DNA of 41,988 bases, taken from NCBI RefSeq assembly GCF_001513955.1, contig NZ_KQ948146.1, positions 883,133 to 925,120 of the forward strand, in the 5' to 3' direction. The position numbers and the translations under genes are program-made. Numbering within the stretch: the first letter of the stretch is position 1; the number at the start of each line of letters is the position of its first letter. Below are positions 30,345-37,633 of the stretch, piece after piece. The notes under the pieces were generated by a model. The model made no database searches. It worked only from the letters and a program-made list of their open reading frames with translations, and was not told the DNA's origin. This DNA is from Streptomyces pseudovenezuelae (GTDB lineage Bacteria; Actinomycetota; Actinomycetes; Streptomycetales; Streptomycetaceae).

Positions 30345-31499
30345 CTACTGATCGACCCGCAGGGCGAAGTGCACGCCGTCGCGGGCGAGTTCGCCCAGCC
30401 ACCGTTCCGAGCGGTCGGCGCTCTCCGCGGCGCGGTTCAGCCCTGCCGGGAGGGAGCCGTCCAGCACGTGGCCGACGCCCAGGGCGAGGGTCCGGGAGAC
30501 GCAGCGGGCCATGGCGCTGTCCTCCTCGTCCCCCACCAGGTCGAGCAGATAGCCGCCGGACCAGGTACGGCCGTCCGCCGCGCGCACATCGAGGGAGACG
30601 GCGAGGACGACCCGGTCACGGTCGGCGTCCGTCGTGGGGTACCTGGCCGCCAACTCCTGGGCCAGGGCGGCGATCCGGGCGTCGTCGCCGGTCCTCAGCT
30701 CCTCGAAGACCGGCTCCCAGGCGCGCAGCCAGCCGTCCAGCCGCAGGGTCCCGCGCACGAAGGTCCGCGGGGTCCAGGCGGCCGGCAGTCCGTACTGCTC
30801 GACGAAGGGGACGCTGTCACGGTTGGGGTAGACCTCGAAGGTCTCGCCGTCCACGACATGGCGCCGGGTCGCCTCCCAGGGGCGCTCGGCGGTGGTCGGG
30901 GTGCCGTGGTCGATGTAACGGGCGGGCGAGCGCAGGGCGTTGAGGACACCGGCCGGAGCCCAGCTGAAGCGGTACCGGAAGTCGTTCGGGACGGCGGGCA
31001 CTCCCCCGCAGTACGAGGTGAGACCGTACGACGCCGGCGTTCCGTCGCCGATCGCCTCGCGGGCCCTCGCGACGAGGCTGTGCGCGAAGAGGTGGTCGAT
31101 GCCCGGGTCGAGGCCGGCCTCGGTGAGCACGACGAGTCCTGCCTCGCGCGCCTCGGGCACGAGTGCGAGGACGGCGTCGGACACGTAACTGGAGCAGGCG
31201 AAGTGGGCCGACCCGCGCACACAGGCGGCGAGGATCCCGGCGTGCTCGGGGGCGGGCAGCATCGACACGACGACGTCCCCGGGGGCCAGTTCGGCCGTGA
31301 GCGCGGCGAGCGTGTAGGCGCGGGGCGCGGCCCGTCCGTTGATACGAAGGCCTTCGAGGGCCTCCTCCGCCCGTTCCTCGGTGCGGTGCCACAGCAGTAC
31401 GCGGTCGGCGGTGTCGCACAGGGCGGCCAGACCGCTGCCGGTGGAGAGTCCGGCACCGATCCAGTGGACGGTGCCGCTCGCGGGGACCAGGTCAGTCAC
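30345..31499 (-). CDS. Saccharopine dehydrogenase, L-glutamate-forming (LYS9-like)
   Basis: A 384-aa NAD(P)-dependent enzyme of the saccharopine dehydrogenase/reductase family. The Rossmann start is VHWIGAGLSTGSGLAAL. GDVVVSMLPAPEHAGILAAC, TEAGLDPGIDHLFA and SYCGGVPAVPNDFRYRFSWAP match fungal Lys9-type enzymes, which cleave saccharopine to glutamate and alpha-aminoadipate semialdehyde (or run in reverse). It starts at a GTG that overlaps the preceding lysine-forming saccharopine dehydrogenase by 8 bp. Together the two would convert lysine and 2-oxoglutarate to the semialdehyde. Saccharopine routes are uncommon in bacteria. Confidence 0.9.
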   Translation of the reverse strand: MTDLVPASGTVHWIGAGLSTGSGLAALCDTADRVLLWHRTEERAEEALEGLRINGRAAPRAYTLAALTAELAPGDVVVSMLPAPEHAGILAACVRGSAHFACSSYVSDAVLALVPEAREAGLVVLTEAGLDPGIDHLFAHSLVARAREAIGDGTPASYGLTSYCGGVPAVPNDFRYRFSWAPAGVLNALRSPARYIDHGTPTTAERPWEATRRHVVDGETFEVYPNRDSVPFVEQYGLPAAWTPRTFVRGTLRLDGWLRAWEPVFEELRTGDDARIAALAQELAARYPTTDADRDRVVLAVSLDVRAADGRTWSGGYLLDLVGDEEDSAMARCVSRTLALGVGHVLDGSLPAGLNRAAESADRSERWLGELARDGVHFALRVDQ

Positions 31500-32556
31500 G
31501 GCGCACCCCCTCCTTGTCGATGCCGAGTTCGCGGCACGCCCGGTGGAAGCGGTCCAGGCAGCGCCCCCAGGGTCCGCCGACCCCGAACTCCAGCAGCAGG
31601 GGCAGCAGCGAGCCCGAGAAGCCGACGCTGGACTCCTCCGGGAGCAGGGACGGCAGGTTGTCGATGGCGATCAGGTCGAGCGGGGGCTCCTTGTGGAGCC
31701 GGCGGACGGGCTCGTCCCACTCGGTGGTGCGGTCGTAGACCGGCAGGACGTTCAGCGGCGAGCCGACGTCGCAGGTGACGTCGGAGAGGGTGCGCAGCCG
31801 GCGGGAGGGGTCGTCCAGGTCGCTCTCGCGGACGAAGGGAGGGATCGGGCTGGTGGCGAGGACGCAGTTCACCAGCACGTCGTGGGCGAGCAGGGCGGGG
31901 CGGTCCAGGTCGCGGGTCTCGTCGAGGTCCCAGCAGGTGGGCTCGACGCCGGCGGCCTGGAGGGCGACGCGGGCGCCCCGGCCGCTGCGGCCCAGCGCGC
32001 CGATCACCAGGGCCGTGAACTCCTCGTCCCCGGCGACCGGGCGCAGAGCCTCCTCCAGTTCCTCCTGCGAGGTGGGCGTGAGGGGCGCGGACAGCCTCCC
32101 CCGGTGCTGGAGCACGGCGAGGGCCGCGCCGAGGTAACCGGCCCAGTAGCCGAAGGCGGCGAGCCTGCGGCCGTGGTCGTCGACCAGGTACTCCAGGTCG
32201 AGGAGGGCTCCTCCCCCGGCGGCGAAGCGGCGCAGCAGTTCCGCGGCGCCCGGCTGCTCCTTGTAGGCGTGCCCGAAGAAGACGTGCCGGTGCGGCAGGG
32301 CGGCGGGCCCGTCGGGGAGCTCCTTCAGGCCGACGACCACGGCGTCCTCAGGCGCCCGGGAGGCCCAGGAACCCGCGGGGGCGACCTCGCAGCCGACCGC
32401 TTCGTACTGCTCGATCGGGAAGATCCGCTGCGGGGACTCCTCGACGGTCAGCGTCACACCGCTGTCGACGAGCCGCCGGGCGTCGGACGGTACGACGGGC
32501 GTGCGTCGCTCGGTGGAGCGGACCTCGTGGCGCAGCCACAGATGGAGCTCGGTCAT
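31492..32556 (-). CDS. Saccharopine dehydrogenase, L-lysine-forming (LYS1-like)
   Basis: A 354-aa enzyme resembling fungal Lys1 along its whole length. The N terminus is LHLWLRHEVRSTERRTPVVP, followed by VEESPQRIFPIEQYEAVG, PAGSW, VVGLKELPD, FFGHAYKEQPG and DLEYLVDDHGRRLAAFGYWAG. Known reaction: N-alkylation of lysine by 2-oxoglutarate (reductive) or its reverse, with NAD(H). The start is the ATG at 32556, which overlaps the stop of the FAD oxidoreductase (ATGA). Second enzyme of the three-enzyme coupled set. It might make a lysine-derived opine-like compound rather than serve lysine breakdown. Confidence 0.93.
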   Translation of the reverse strand: MTELHLWLRHEVRSTERRTPVVPSDARRLVDSGVTLTVEESPQRIFPIEQYEAVGCEVAPAGSWASRAPEDAVVVGLKELPDGPAALPHRHVFFGHAYKEQPGAAELLRRFAAGGGALLDLEYLVDDHGRRLAAFGYWAGYLGAALAVLQHRGRLSAPLTPTSQEELEEALRPVAGDEEFTALVIGALGRSGRGARVALQAAGVEPTCWDLDETRDLDRPALLAHDVLVNCVLATSPIPPFVRESDLDDPSRRLRTLSDVTCDVGSPLNVLPVYDRTTEWDEPVRRLHKEPPLDLIAIDNLPSLLPEESSVGFSGSLLPLLLEFGVGGPWGRCLDRFHRACRELGIDKEGVRRD

Positions 32557-33701
32557 ACGCGGTTGGCCTCCGGGCGCGGGGCGTCGGCCGCGAACCGGCC
32601 GGCGCTGAGCGGGCTGATGTCCACGAAGGGTACGCGGCCGAGGTACAGGTCGCGGACGACCTCGCCGACGGCCGGTCCCTGGAGGAAACCGTGGCCGGAG
32701 AAGCCGGTCGCGTACAGGAAGCGGGAGACCGAAGTCGCCTCGCCGATCAGGGCGTTGTGGTCCGGGGTGATCTCGTACAGGCCGGCCCAGCCACCGGTGC
32801 GGCGCAGGTCGAGCAGGGCGGGGGCGCGGTGCTGCATGGCCTCGGCCAGGCGGGGGATCCAGCGGTCGTGGGTGGCGGTGTCGAAGCCGGGTCGCTCGTC
32901 GGGGTCGGACATGCCGAGCAGGAGCCCGGGGCCCTCGCGGTGGAAGTAGAGGCTGCTGGTGAAGTCGATGGTCATGGGGAGACCGGGCGGCAGTGCGTCG
33001 ACCGGTTCGGTGACGGCGATCTGGCGGCGCAGCGGCTCGACGGGCAGGTCCACGCCGGCCATCGCGCCGACGGCCCGGGACCAGGGGCCGGCCGCGCAGA
33101 CCACCGTGCCGGTGGCGATCCGGCCCCCGGTGGTCGTGACGGCCGTGATGTCGTCGCCGCGCAGTTCGATGCCGGTGACCTCGGTGTGCCGCAGGACGGT
33201 CGCGCCGTGCCGACGGGCGTCGGCCGCGTAGCCGTGGACGACGGACTCGGGGGTGCAGTGGCCGTCCTCGGGCGAGAAGGCGGCGGCGAGCAGGCCGTCG
33301 GTCGTGATGAGCGGGGACAGCCGACGCGCCTCGGCCGGGTCGATCATGCGGCTCGGGACGCCGAGGGCGTTCTGCAGCCGCACGCTCTCCTCGAAGGAGG
33401 CGACCTCCTCGGGCGTCGACAGCAGGAACAGGTATCCGACCCGGTGCAGGCCGATGTCCTGCCCGGTCTCCTCCTCGAAGCGGCCGAACGCCTCCAGGCT
33501 GCGCGCCCCGAGCCGGATGTTGAGCTCGTCGGAGAACTGCGCCCGTACCCCGCCCGCCGCCTTCGAGGTGGAGCCGGAGGCGAGCTCGTCCCGCTCGACG
33601 AGCACCACGTCCCGTACGCCCGCGCGCACCAGGTGGCGGGCGATGCCCGTCCCCATGACGCCGCCGCCGATGACGACGACCTCGGCCGTGCGCGTACTCA
33701 C
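32553..33701 (-). CDS. FAD-dependent amine oxidase (sarcosine oxidase beta / DAO family)
   Basis: A 382-aa flavoprotein. The FAD dinucleotide motif is VVVIGGGVMGTGIARHL (residues about 8-24), the second Rossmann strand is VVLVERDELASGSTSKAAGGVRAQF in sections, and the C-terminal FAD site is GLYEITPDHNALIGE with TGFSGHGFLQGP. This is the family of sarcosine, proline and glycine oxidases; fungal saccharopine oxidase also belongs to it. Given its coupling to two saccharopine dehydrogenases, oxidation of saccharopine, pipecolate or a related secondary amine is the best guess. It starts at a GTG overlapping the stop of a 46-aa upstream ORF (GTGA). Confidence 0.9.
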   Translation of the reverse strand: MSTRTAEVVVIGGGVMGTGIARHLVRAGVRDVVLVERDELASGSTSKAAGGVRAQFSDELNIRLGARSLEAFGRFEEETGQDIGLHRVGYLFLLSTPEEVASFEESVRLQNALGVPSRMIDPAEARRLSPLITTDGLLAAAFSPEDGHCTPESVVHGYAADARRHGATVLRHTEVTGIELRGDDITAVTTTGGRIATGTVVCAAGPWSRAVGAMAGVDLPVEPLRRQIAVTEPVDALPPGLPMTIDFTSSLYFHREGPGLLLGMSDPDERPGFDTATHDRWIPRLAEAMQHRAPALLDLRRTGGWAGLYEITPDHNALIGEATSVSRFLYATGFSGHGFLQGPAVGEVVRDLYLGRVPFVDISPLSAGRFAADAPRPEANRV

Positions 33702-33838
33702 CGCGGCTCCCCGTCGGCTCGTCCGGGCGGGACGTCACCCGGGCCGGCGTGGATCGTCGGCGGTGGGGCGATGGCCGGGTCCGCGTCGCGCAGGCGCGTG
33801 ACCCGCTGTCCGGAGAGGAAGAGGACGTCGTCGGTCAT
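33698..33838 (-). CDS. Small hypothetical protein, 46 aa
   Basis: A 46-codon frame starting ATG at 33838 with a very good ribosome site (GGAAGAGGGA directly upstream). Its TGA overlaps the GTG of the FAD oxidoreductase gene. The product starts MTDDVLFLSGQRVTRLRDAD and ends in a Pro/Gly/Ala-rich tail. No domain is recognised. The strong start and the coupling overlap argue that it is translated, either as a small partner subunit or as a leader peptide coupling downstream translation. It lies 45 bp after the GTP cyclohydrolase gene on the same strand. Confidence 0.6.
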   Translation of the reverse strand: MTDDVLFLSGQRVTRLRDADPAIAPPPTIHAGPGDVPPGRADGEPR

Positions 33839-33883
33839 TCCCTCTTCCTGTCCGGATCCGCCCTCCCGGAATCCGCCCGGCGA

Positions 33884-34543
33884 TCAGGACAGGTGGGCCA
33901 CCGCGTCCAGATGGGGCAGGTGGTGGTCCAGCCGCTCCCGCTTGGTGCGCAGATAGGTGATGTTGCTCTCGCACGGGGTGATCAGCAGCGGCACCGTCTC
34001 GGTGACCTCGATGCCGTGCCGCAGCAGTGCCTCGCGCTTGCGCGGGTTGTTGGACATCAGGCGGACCGAGTTCACGCCCAGGTCGTGGAAGATCCCGGCG
34101 GCGACGCCGTAGTCGCGGGAGTCCACCGGAAGGCCGAGCGCGAGGTTCGCCTCGACGGTGTCCAGGCCCTCCGCCTGGAGCGCCATGGCGCGCAGCTTGG
34201 CGAGCAGCCCTATGCCCCGGCCCTCGTGACCCCGCAGGTAGACGACGATGCCGCTGCCCTCCTTGACCACGGCCCGCAGCGCGGCGTCCAGCTGGTCACC
34301 GCACTCGCAGTGCTGGGAGCCGAAGGCGTCACCGGTCAGGCACTCGGAATGCAGTCGCACAAGGACGTCGTCCGCGGCGATGTCACCGTAGACGAGGGCG
34401 ACCTGTTCATCACCGCGGTCGTGATCGAGGTAGCCGACCGCCTGGAATTTCCCGTACACGGTGGGCAGCGGGGCATTCACCACGCGTTCCACCCCGGTGC
34501 GCTGCGGTGCCTTCTTGCCGAGTACGCCAACGTAATCTGTCAT
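33884..34543 (-). CDS. ribA: GTP cyclohydrolase II homologue, Met120 variant (predicted FAPy-forming)
   Basis: A 219-aa stand-alone GTP cyclohydrolase II. Zinc ligands Cys68, Cys79 and Cys81 are present in HSECLTGDAFGSQHCECG, as are the GTP motif YLRGHEGRGIG and the arginine segment LPVDSRDYG. In classical RibA, a Tyr (E. coli Tyr105, KIRAYALQ) is needed to complete deformylation; here the segment is KLRAMALQ with Met at 120. From memory, S. coelicolor SCO6655 has the same Met120 and releases 2-amino-5-formylamino-6-ribosylaminopyrimidinone 5'-phosphate (FAPy) instead of the deformylated riboflavin precursor. This gene is therefore likely not for riboflavin. It has an AGGAA site, is divergent from a creatininase gene by 38 bp, and is followed by the small ORF/oxidase operon. 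Confidence 0.93.
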   Translation of the reverse strand: MTDYVGVLGKKAPQRTGVERVVNAPLPTVYGKFQAVGYLDHDRGDEQVALVYGDIAADDVLVRLHSECLTGDAFGSQHCECGDQLDAALRAVVKEGSGIVVYLRGHEGRGIGLLAKLRAMALQAEGLDTVEANLALGLPVDSRDYGVAAGIFHDLGVNSVRLMSNNPRKREALLRHGIEVTETVPLLITPCESNITYLRTKRERLDHHLPHLDAVAHLS

Positions 34544-34581
34544 GATCTGTTTCCTAAGCAGAGACGAAAGGCCGTGAAAAG

Positions 34582-35343
34582 ATGAGCGGTTCGGGAATAC
34601 GGTCGGCGGCGTACGGTCTGTTGCCGACGGACACTACGGAAGACGTACGGACGCGGGGTGCGGGCGTCTCAACTCAGGTCGCCGTCCTTCCGGTCGGTAG
34701 CTTCGAACAACACGGTCCGTACCTTCCCCTGGCGACCGACACCCTCGTCGCGTGTGCCGTCGCGCGGGAGATCGCCGCGGCGTACCCGGTGCACCTCCTC
34801 CCCCCGGTGACGGTCGCCTGCTCGCACGAGCACGCGGCCTGGCCGGGTACCGTCAGCATCTCCTCCGTCACCCTTCACGCGGTGGTGCGGGACATCGCCG
34901 CCTCGCTGCGCCGCTCGGGCGTCGAGGCGCTGGTCGTGGTCAACGGCCACGGGGGGAACTACGTGCTGGGCAACGTCGTCCAGGAGGCCTCCGCCCGCGG
35001 GGAGCGGATGGCGCTGTTCCCGGCCGCGGAGGACTGGGAGGCCGCCCGTACGGAGGCGGGAGTGGTCACCTCGCTGCTCACCGACATGCACGCGGGAGAA
35101 ATCGAGACCTCCATTCTTCTGCACACGCACCCGGAAAGTCTCCGTCCCGGTTACGAGACCTCCGATTTCGTCGCGGACGACCGTCGTCATCTCCTCACCC
35201 TCGGCATGTCCGGTTACACCGATTCCGGTGTCATCGGGCGCCCTTCGCTGGGCTCGGCGGAAAAAGGGAAAGCGTTGCTGGAGAGCCTCGCGGCTTCCTT
35301 CGGGACGTATTTCTCGATGCTGACCGAATCCGGCGCCGAGTAG
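34582..35343 (+). CDS. Creatininase-family amidohydrolase (candidate FAPy deformylase)
   Basis: A 253-aa metal-dependent hydrolase. The creatininase signature GSFEQHGPYLPLATDT gives Glu42, His44 and Asp53 as metal ligands, with His123 in NGHGGN and Glu173 in DMHAGEIETS completing the site. The family covers creatininase, the mycofactocin peptidase MftE and the archaeal FAPy deformylase ArfB. Being divergent from a cyclohydrolase predicted to stop at FAPy, deformylation of FAPy is the most economical proposal (inference). The ATG at 34582 gives a slightly long N terminus; AAAGG lies upstream. Its last 130 bp overlap, on the opposite strand, the 3' end of the flippase-like gene. Confidence 0.88.
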   Translation: MSGSGIRSAAYGLLPTDTTEDVRTRGAGVSTQVAVLPVGSFEQHGPYLPLATDTLVACAVAREIAAAYPVHLLPPVTVACSHEHAAWPGTVSISSVTLHAVVRDIAASLRRSGVEALVVVNGHGGNYVLGNVVQEASARGERMALFPAAEDWEAARTEAGVVTSLLTDMHAGEIETSILLHTHPESLRPGYETSDFVADDRRHLLTLGMSGYTDSGVIGRPSLGSAEKGKALLESLAASFGTYFSMLTESGAE

Positions 35344-36632
35344 GGCTCCGCCGCCGGGCGCCGCAGGCCCTCGTACCAGCGGACGGCCAGGACGGCGGCG
35401 CCCGGCAGGCTCGCCACGAAGCTGAGGACGCCGTACACGATCGCGGTCGCGAGGCCGGTGCCGGCACCGAGGCCCATGGCGGCGAACGCCCAGGCGGTGA
35501 CGCCCTCGCGGGGGCCGAACCCGCCGATGTTCAGGGGCAGTCCCATGGCGAGCAGGGCGAGCACGGCCAGCGGCAGCAGGGCGGCGACGGAGGCGTCGGA
35601 GCCCGCGATGCGCGCGGCGAGCACGAACATCCCGAGGTGGCCGGCGAGGACGACGGCGGAGGAGAGCGCGACGCCGGGCCAGTTGCGGTGGGAGAGCAGC
35701 GCCTCGCGGGCCTCGGCGAGGGTCGCGCGCAGGACGCGGCCGCGTCGGGTGGAGGGGGCCCGGTTCATCCGCAGGGCCACGGCCACGGCGAGCGCGCCGA
35801 GGGCGGCGAGTCCGACGAGGGGTGCGAGGTGGCGGGCCTCGGCCAGTACCGGGGAGTCCATGGTGAGCAGTACGGCACCGCCGACGAACGCCAACGCGAT
35901 CTGACCGGCGACCCGTTCGAGGACGACCGCCCGTACTCCGCGGCCCATGTCACCGGCGCTCCGGCCGTGCCGGACCGCGCGGTGCACGTCGCCGAGGACG
36001 CCGCCGGGCAGGGCCGCGTTCAGGAACAGGGCCCGGTAGTAGTCGGCCACGGCCTCGCCGAGGGGCAGCCGGATGCGCAGCCCGCGGGCCACCAGCTGCC
36101 AGCGCCAGGCGCTGAACACGGTGGTCAGTACGCCGATCGCGAGCGCCGCCAGGAGGGCGGGGCCGTCGATCCGGCGCAGCCCGTCCAGGAAGACGCCGGT
36201 GCCGAGGCGCCACAGCAGGAGCGCGAGGATGGTGACCCCGGCCACCGTGCCGAAGTGGGTGCGCAGGGCACGGGAGTTGAGCACCGCGCGCAGGGCGGTG
36301 CGCCACCGGGGGGCGGCCGGGTGAGCGGGCTCGGGCCGGGCCTCGGTCACGATCACACCGATCCGGTCGTGGGAGACGGCGGCCTCGGTCAGGTCCCTGG
36401 CGGGCACGCCGGCCGCTTCGAGGATCTCGGCCCGGGCCACGAGAGCGTCGGTCCGTGCCGTGAGCAGCTCGTCCCGGGTCTGGACCACCTCTGCCCGCAG
36501 GGTGCGCGCCCGCTGGGAGAGCGTGCCCGGCCCGGCCGGGTCCGCGGGTCGCCGTACGGGCAGCGGCGCCTTGGTGCGAGCGGTGCCGCGGGCCGGGAGG
36601 TCCGTGTCCGGCCGCACCGTCTCCACGCTCAT
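35214..36632 (-). CDS. Flippase-like integral membrane protein (YbhN / lysylphosphatidylglycerol synthase TM family)
   Basis: A 472-aa membrane protein. Residues about 1-130 are hydrophilic and partly helical/coiled (LSQRARTLRAEVVQTRDELL), an unusual extension. The rest has about 8 membrane segments of the UPF0104/AglD-like family, with conserved AWRWQLVARGLRIRL, NAALPGGVLGDVHRA and the C-terminal LPLNIGGFGPREGVTAW. Members are linked to lipid-linked sugar or aminoacyl-lipid handling. The ATG at 36632 overlaps the methyltransferase stop (ATGA), so it is the last gene of a four-gene coupled operon. The C-terminal 43 residues lie antisense to the creatininase gene, with no earlier in-frame stop. 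Confidence 0.88.
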   Translation of the reverse strand: MSVETVRPDTDLPARGTARTKAPLPVRRPADPAGPGTLSQRARTLRAEVVQTRDELLTARTDALVARAEILEAAGVPARDLTEAAVSHDRIGVIVTEARPEPAHPAAPRWRTALRAVLNSRALRTHFGTVAGVTILALLLWRLGTGVFLDGLRRIDGPALLAALAIGVLTTVFSAWRWQLVARGLRIRLPLGEAVADYYRALFLNAALPGGVLGDVHRAVRHGRSAGDMGRGVRAVVLERVAGQIALAFVGGAVLLTMDSPVLAEARHLAPLVGLAALGALAVAVALRMNRAPSTRRGRVLRATLAEAREALLSHRNWPGVALSSAVVLAGHLGMFVLAARIAGSDASVAALLPLAVLALLAMGLPLNIGGFGPREGVTAWAFAAMGLGAGTGLATAIVYGVLSFVASLPGAAVLAVRWYEGLRRPAAEPYSAPDSVSIEKYVPKEAARLSSNAFPFSAEPSEGRPMTPESV

Positions 36633-37633
36633 GACGCTCCGCCCGTCGGACGGGACAGCGCCAGCAGGTCGCTGTGGTGGACGACGACCTTCAGCTCCCC
36701 GGCGCGGCAGGCCTCCAGGCGGTCCCGGAGATAGCGCTCGGCGCGCTCCTTCAGTTCGGGGCGCTCCTCGACGGCCGCGCCGACCCAGCCGCGCAGCCAC
36801 TGGGCGGTGAGCGCGGCCTCGGCGGGGCCCAGGTGCCAGGCGCTGGGGTGCAGCCGTACCGTCGCGCCCCGTTCGGAGAACGCCTCGCAGGCGGCGTTGA
36901 CGGCGTCCGGGCCGAGCAGTCCGCCGCGCCGCTGGTGGGCGTTGAAGGCGTCGGCGATCTCCTCGTCCAGCGGGTCGGACGGGGTGAGCTCGACGCGGCC
37001 CGCCACGGACAGCGTGAGCAGGGCCGGGCAGCCGGCGCCCGTGCAGGCCGCGGCGAGGGTGTCGATCTCCTCGCGGGTGAGGACGTCCAGGAGCGCGGAG
37101 GCCGTCACCAGCGAGGCGCCGGCGAGGGCGTCCGGGGTGAGCAGCCCGACGTCGCCGCGGCGCGTCTCGACGGTGACCCGGCTGCCGTCGGCCGCGGAGC
37201 GCGGGGAGGCGACGGCCGCGAAGTGCAGCAGGTAGGGGTCCCGGTCGTGCAGGATCCAGTGCTGGGGGCCGTCCAGGCGGGACGCGAGCCAGCGGCCCAT
37301 CGAGCCGGTGCCGCAGCCCAGGTCGTGGATGACCAGCCCGGCCTTGCCCGGCAGGTTGGCCAGCCGGATCCGCAGCGGGTCGAGCAGATCACCCGCCCGC
37401 GCGGCCGCGTCGGGCCCCTCCCGCAGCTCCAGCCACTCGGGGGCGTAACGGGGAGCGTCGTCGGGTCCGGCGTCCCTGAGCCGTACGGTGGGACGCTCGC
37501 CGGGGCGGGTGCTGGGACCGGCACCGGGGATGACCGATTCCGCGTCGGACGGGACAGGCTGCACCGACGTCACCTCTCGAGGACCGGGCTGGGCCGGGAT
37601 CTTCCCGCTCTGCTTGGTCGCCGTCTTCCTCAT
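36629..37633 (-). CDS. Class I SAM-dependent methyltransferase
   Basis: A 334-aa enzyme with a disordered N-terminal tail (about 50 residues). The SAM motif HDLGCGTGSMG lies at residues 103-113, followed by the acidic-loop segment WILHDRDPYLL. A later region (LVTASALLDVLTREEIDTLA) matches motif III/IV positions of small-molecule methyltransferases. The substrate cannot be named; in context it may methylate a pterin- or pyrimidine-derived intermediate or a sugar on it. The ATG at 37633 has AGGAGG upstream and overlaps the glycosyltransferase stop by 4 bp. Confidence 0.9.
   Translation of the reverse strand: MRKTATKQSGKIPAQPGPREVTSVQPVPSDAESVIPGAGPSTRPGERPTVRLRDAGPDDAPRYAPEWLELREGPDAAARAGDLLDPLRIRLANLPGKAGLVIHDLGCGTGSMGRWLASRLDGPQHWILHDRDPYLLHFAAVASPRSAADGSRVTVETRRGDVGLLTPDALAGASLVTASALLDVLTREEIDTLAAACTGAGCPALLTLSVAGRVELTPSDPLDEEIADAFNAHQRRGGLLGPDAVNAACEAFSERGATVRLHPSAWHLGPAEAALTAQWLRGWVGAAVEERPELKERAERYLRDRLEACRAGELKVVVHHSDLLALSRPTGGAS

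Noticed and set aside
33735..33974. 79-codon minus-strand frame overlapping the ribA end
   Set aside because: Arg/Pro/Gly-rich shadow frame. The 46-aa frame at 33698-33838 in a different phase has the ribosome site and coupling overlap.
33884..34543. Ordinary riboflavin-biosynthesis ribA
   Set aside because: No other rib genes are nearby, the catalytic Tyr is Met, and the neighbours are unrelated to riboflavin.
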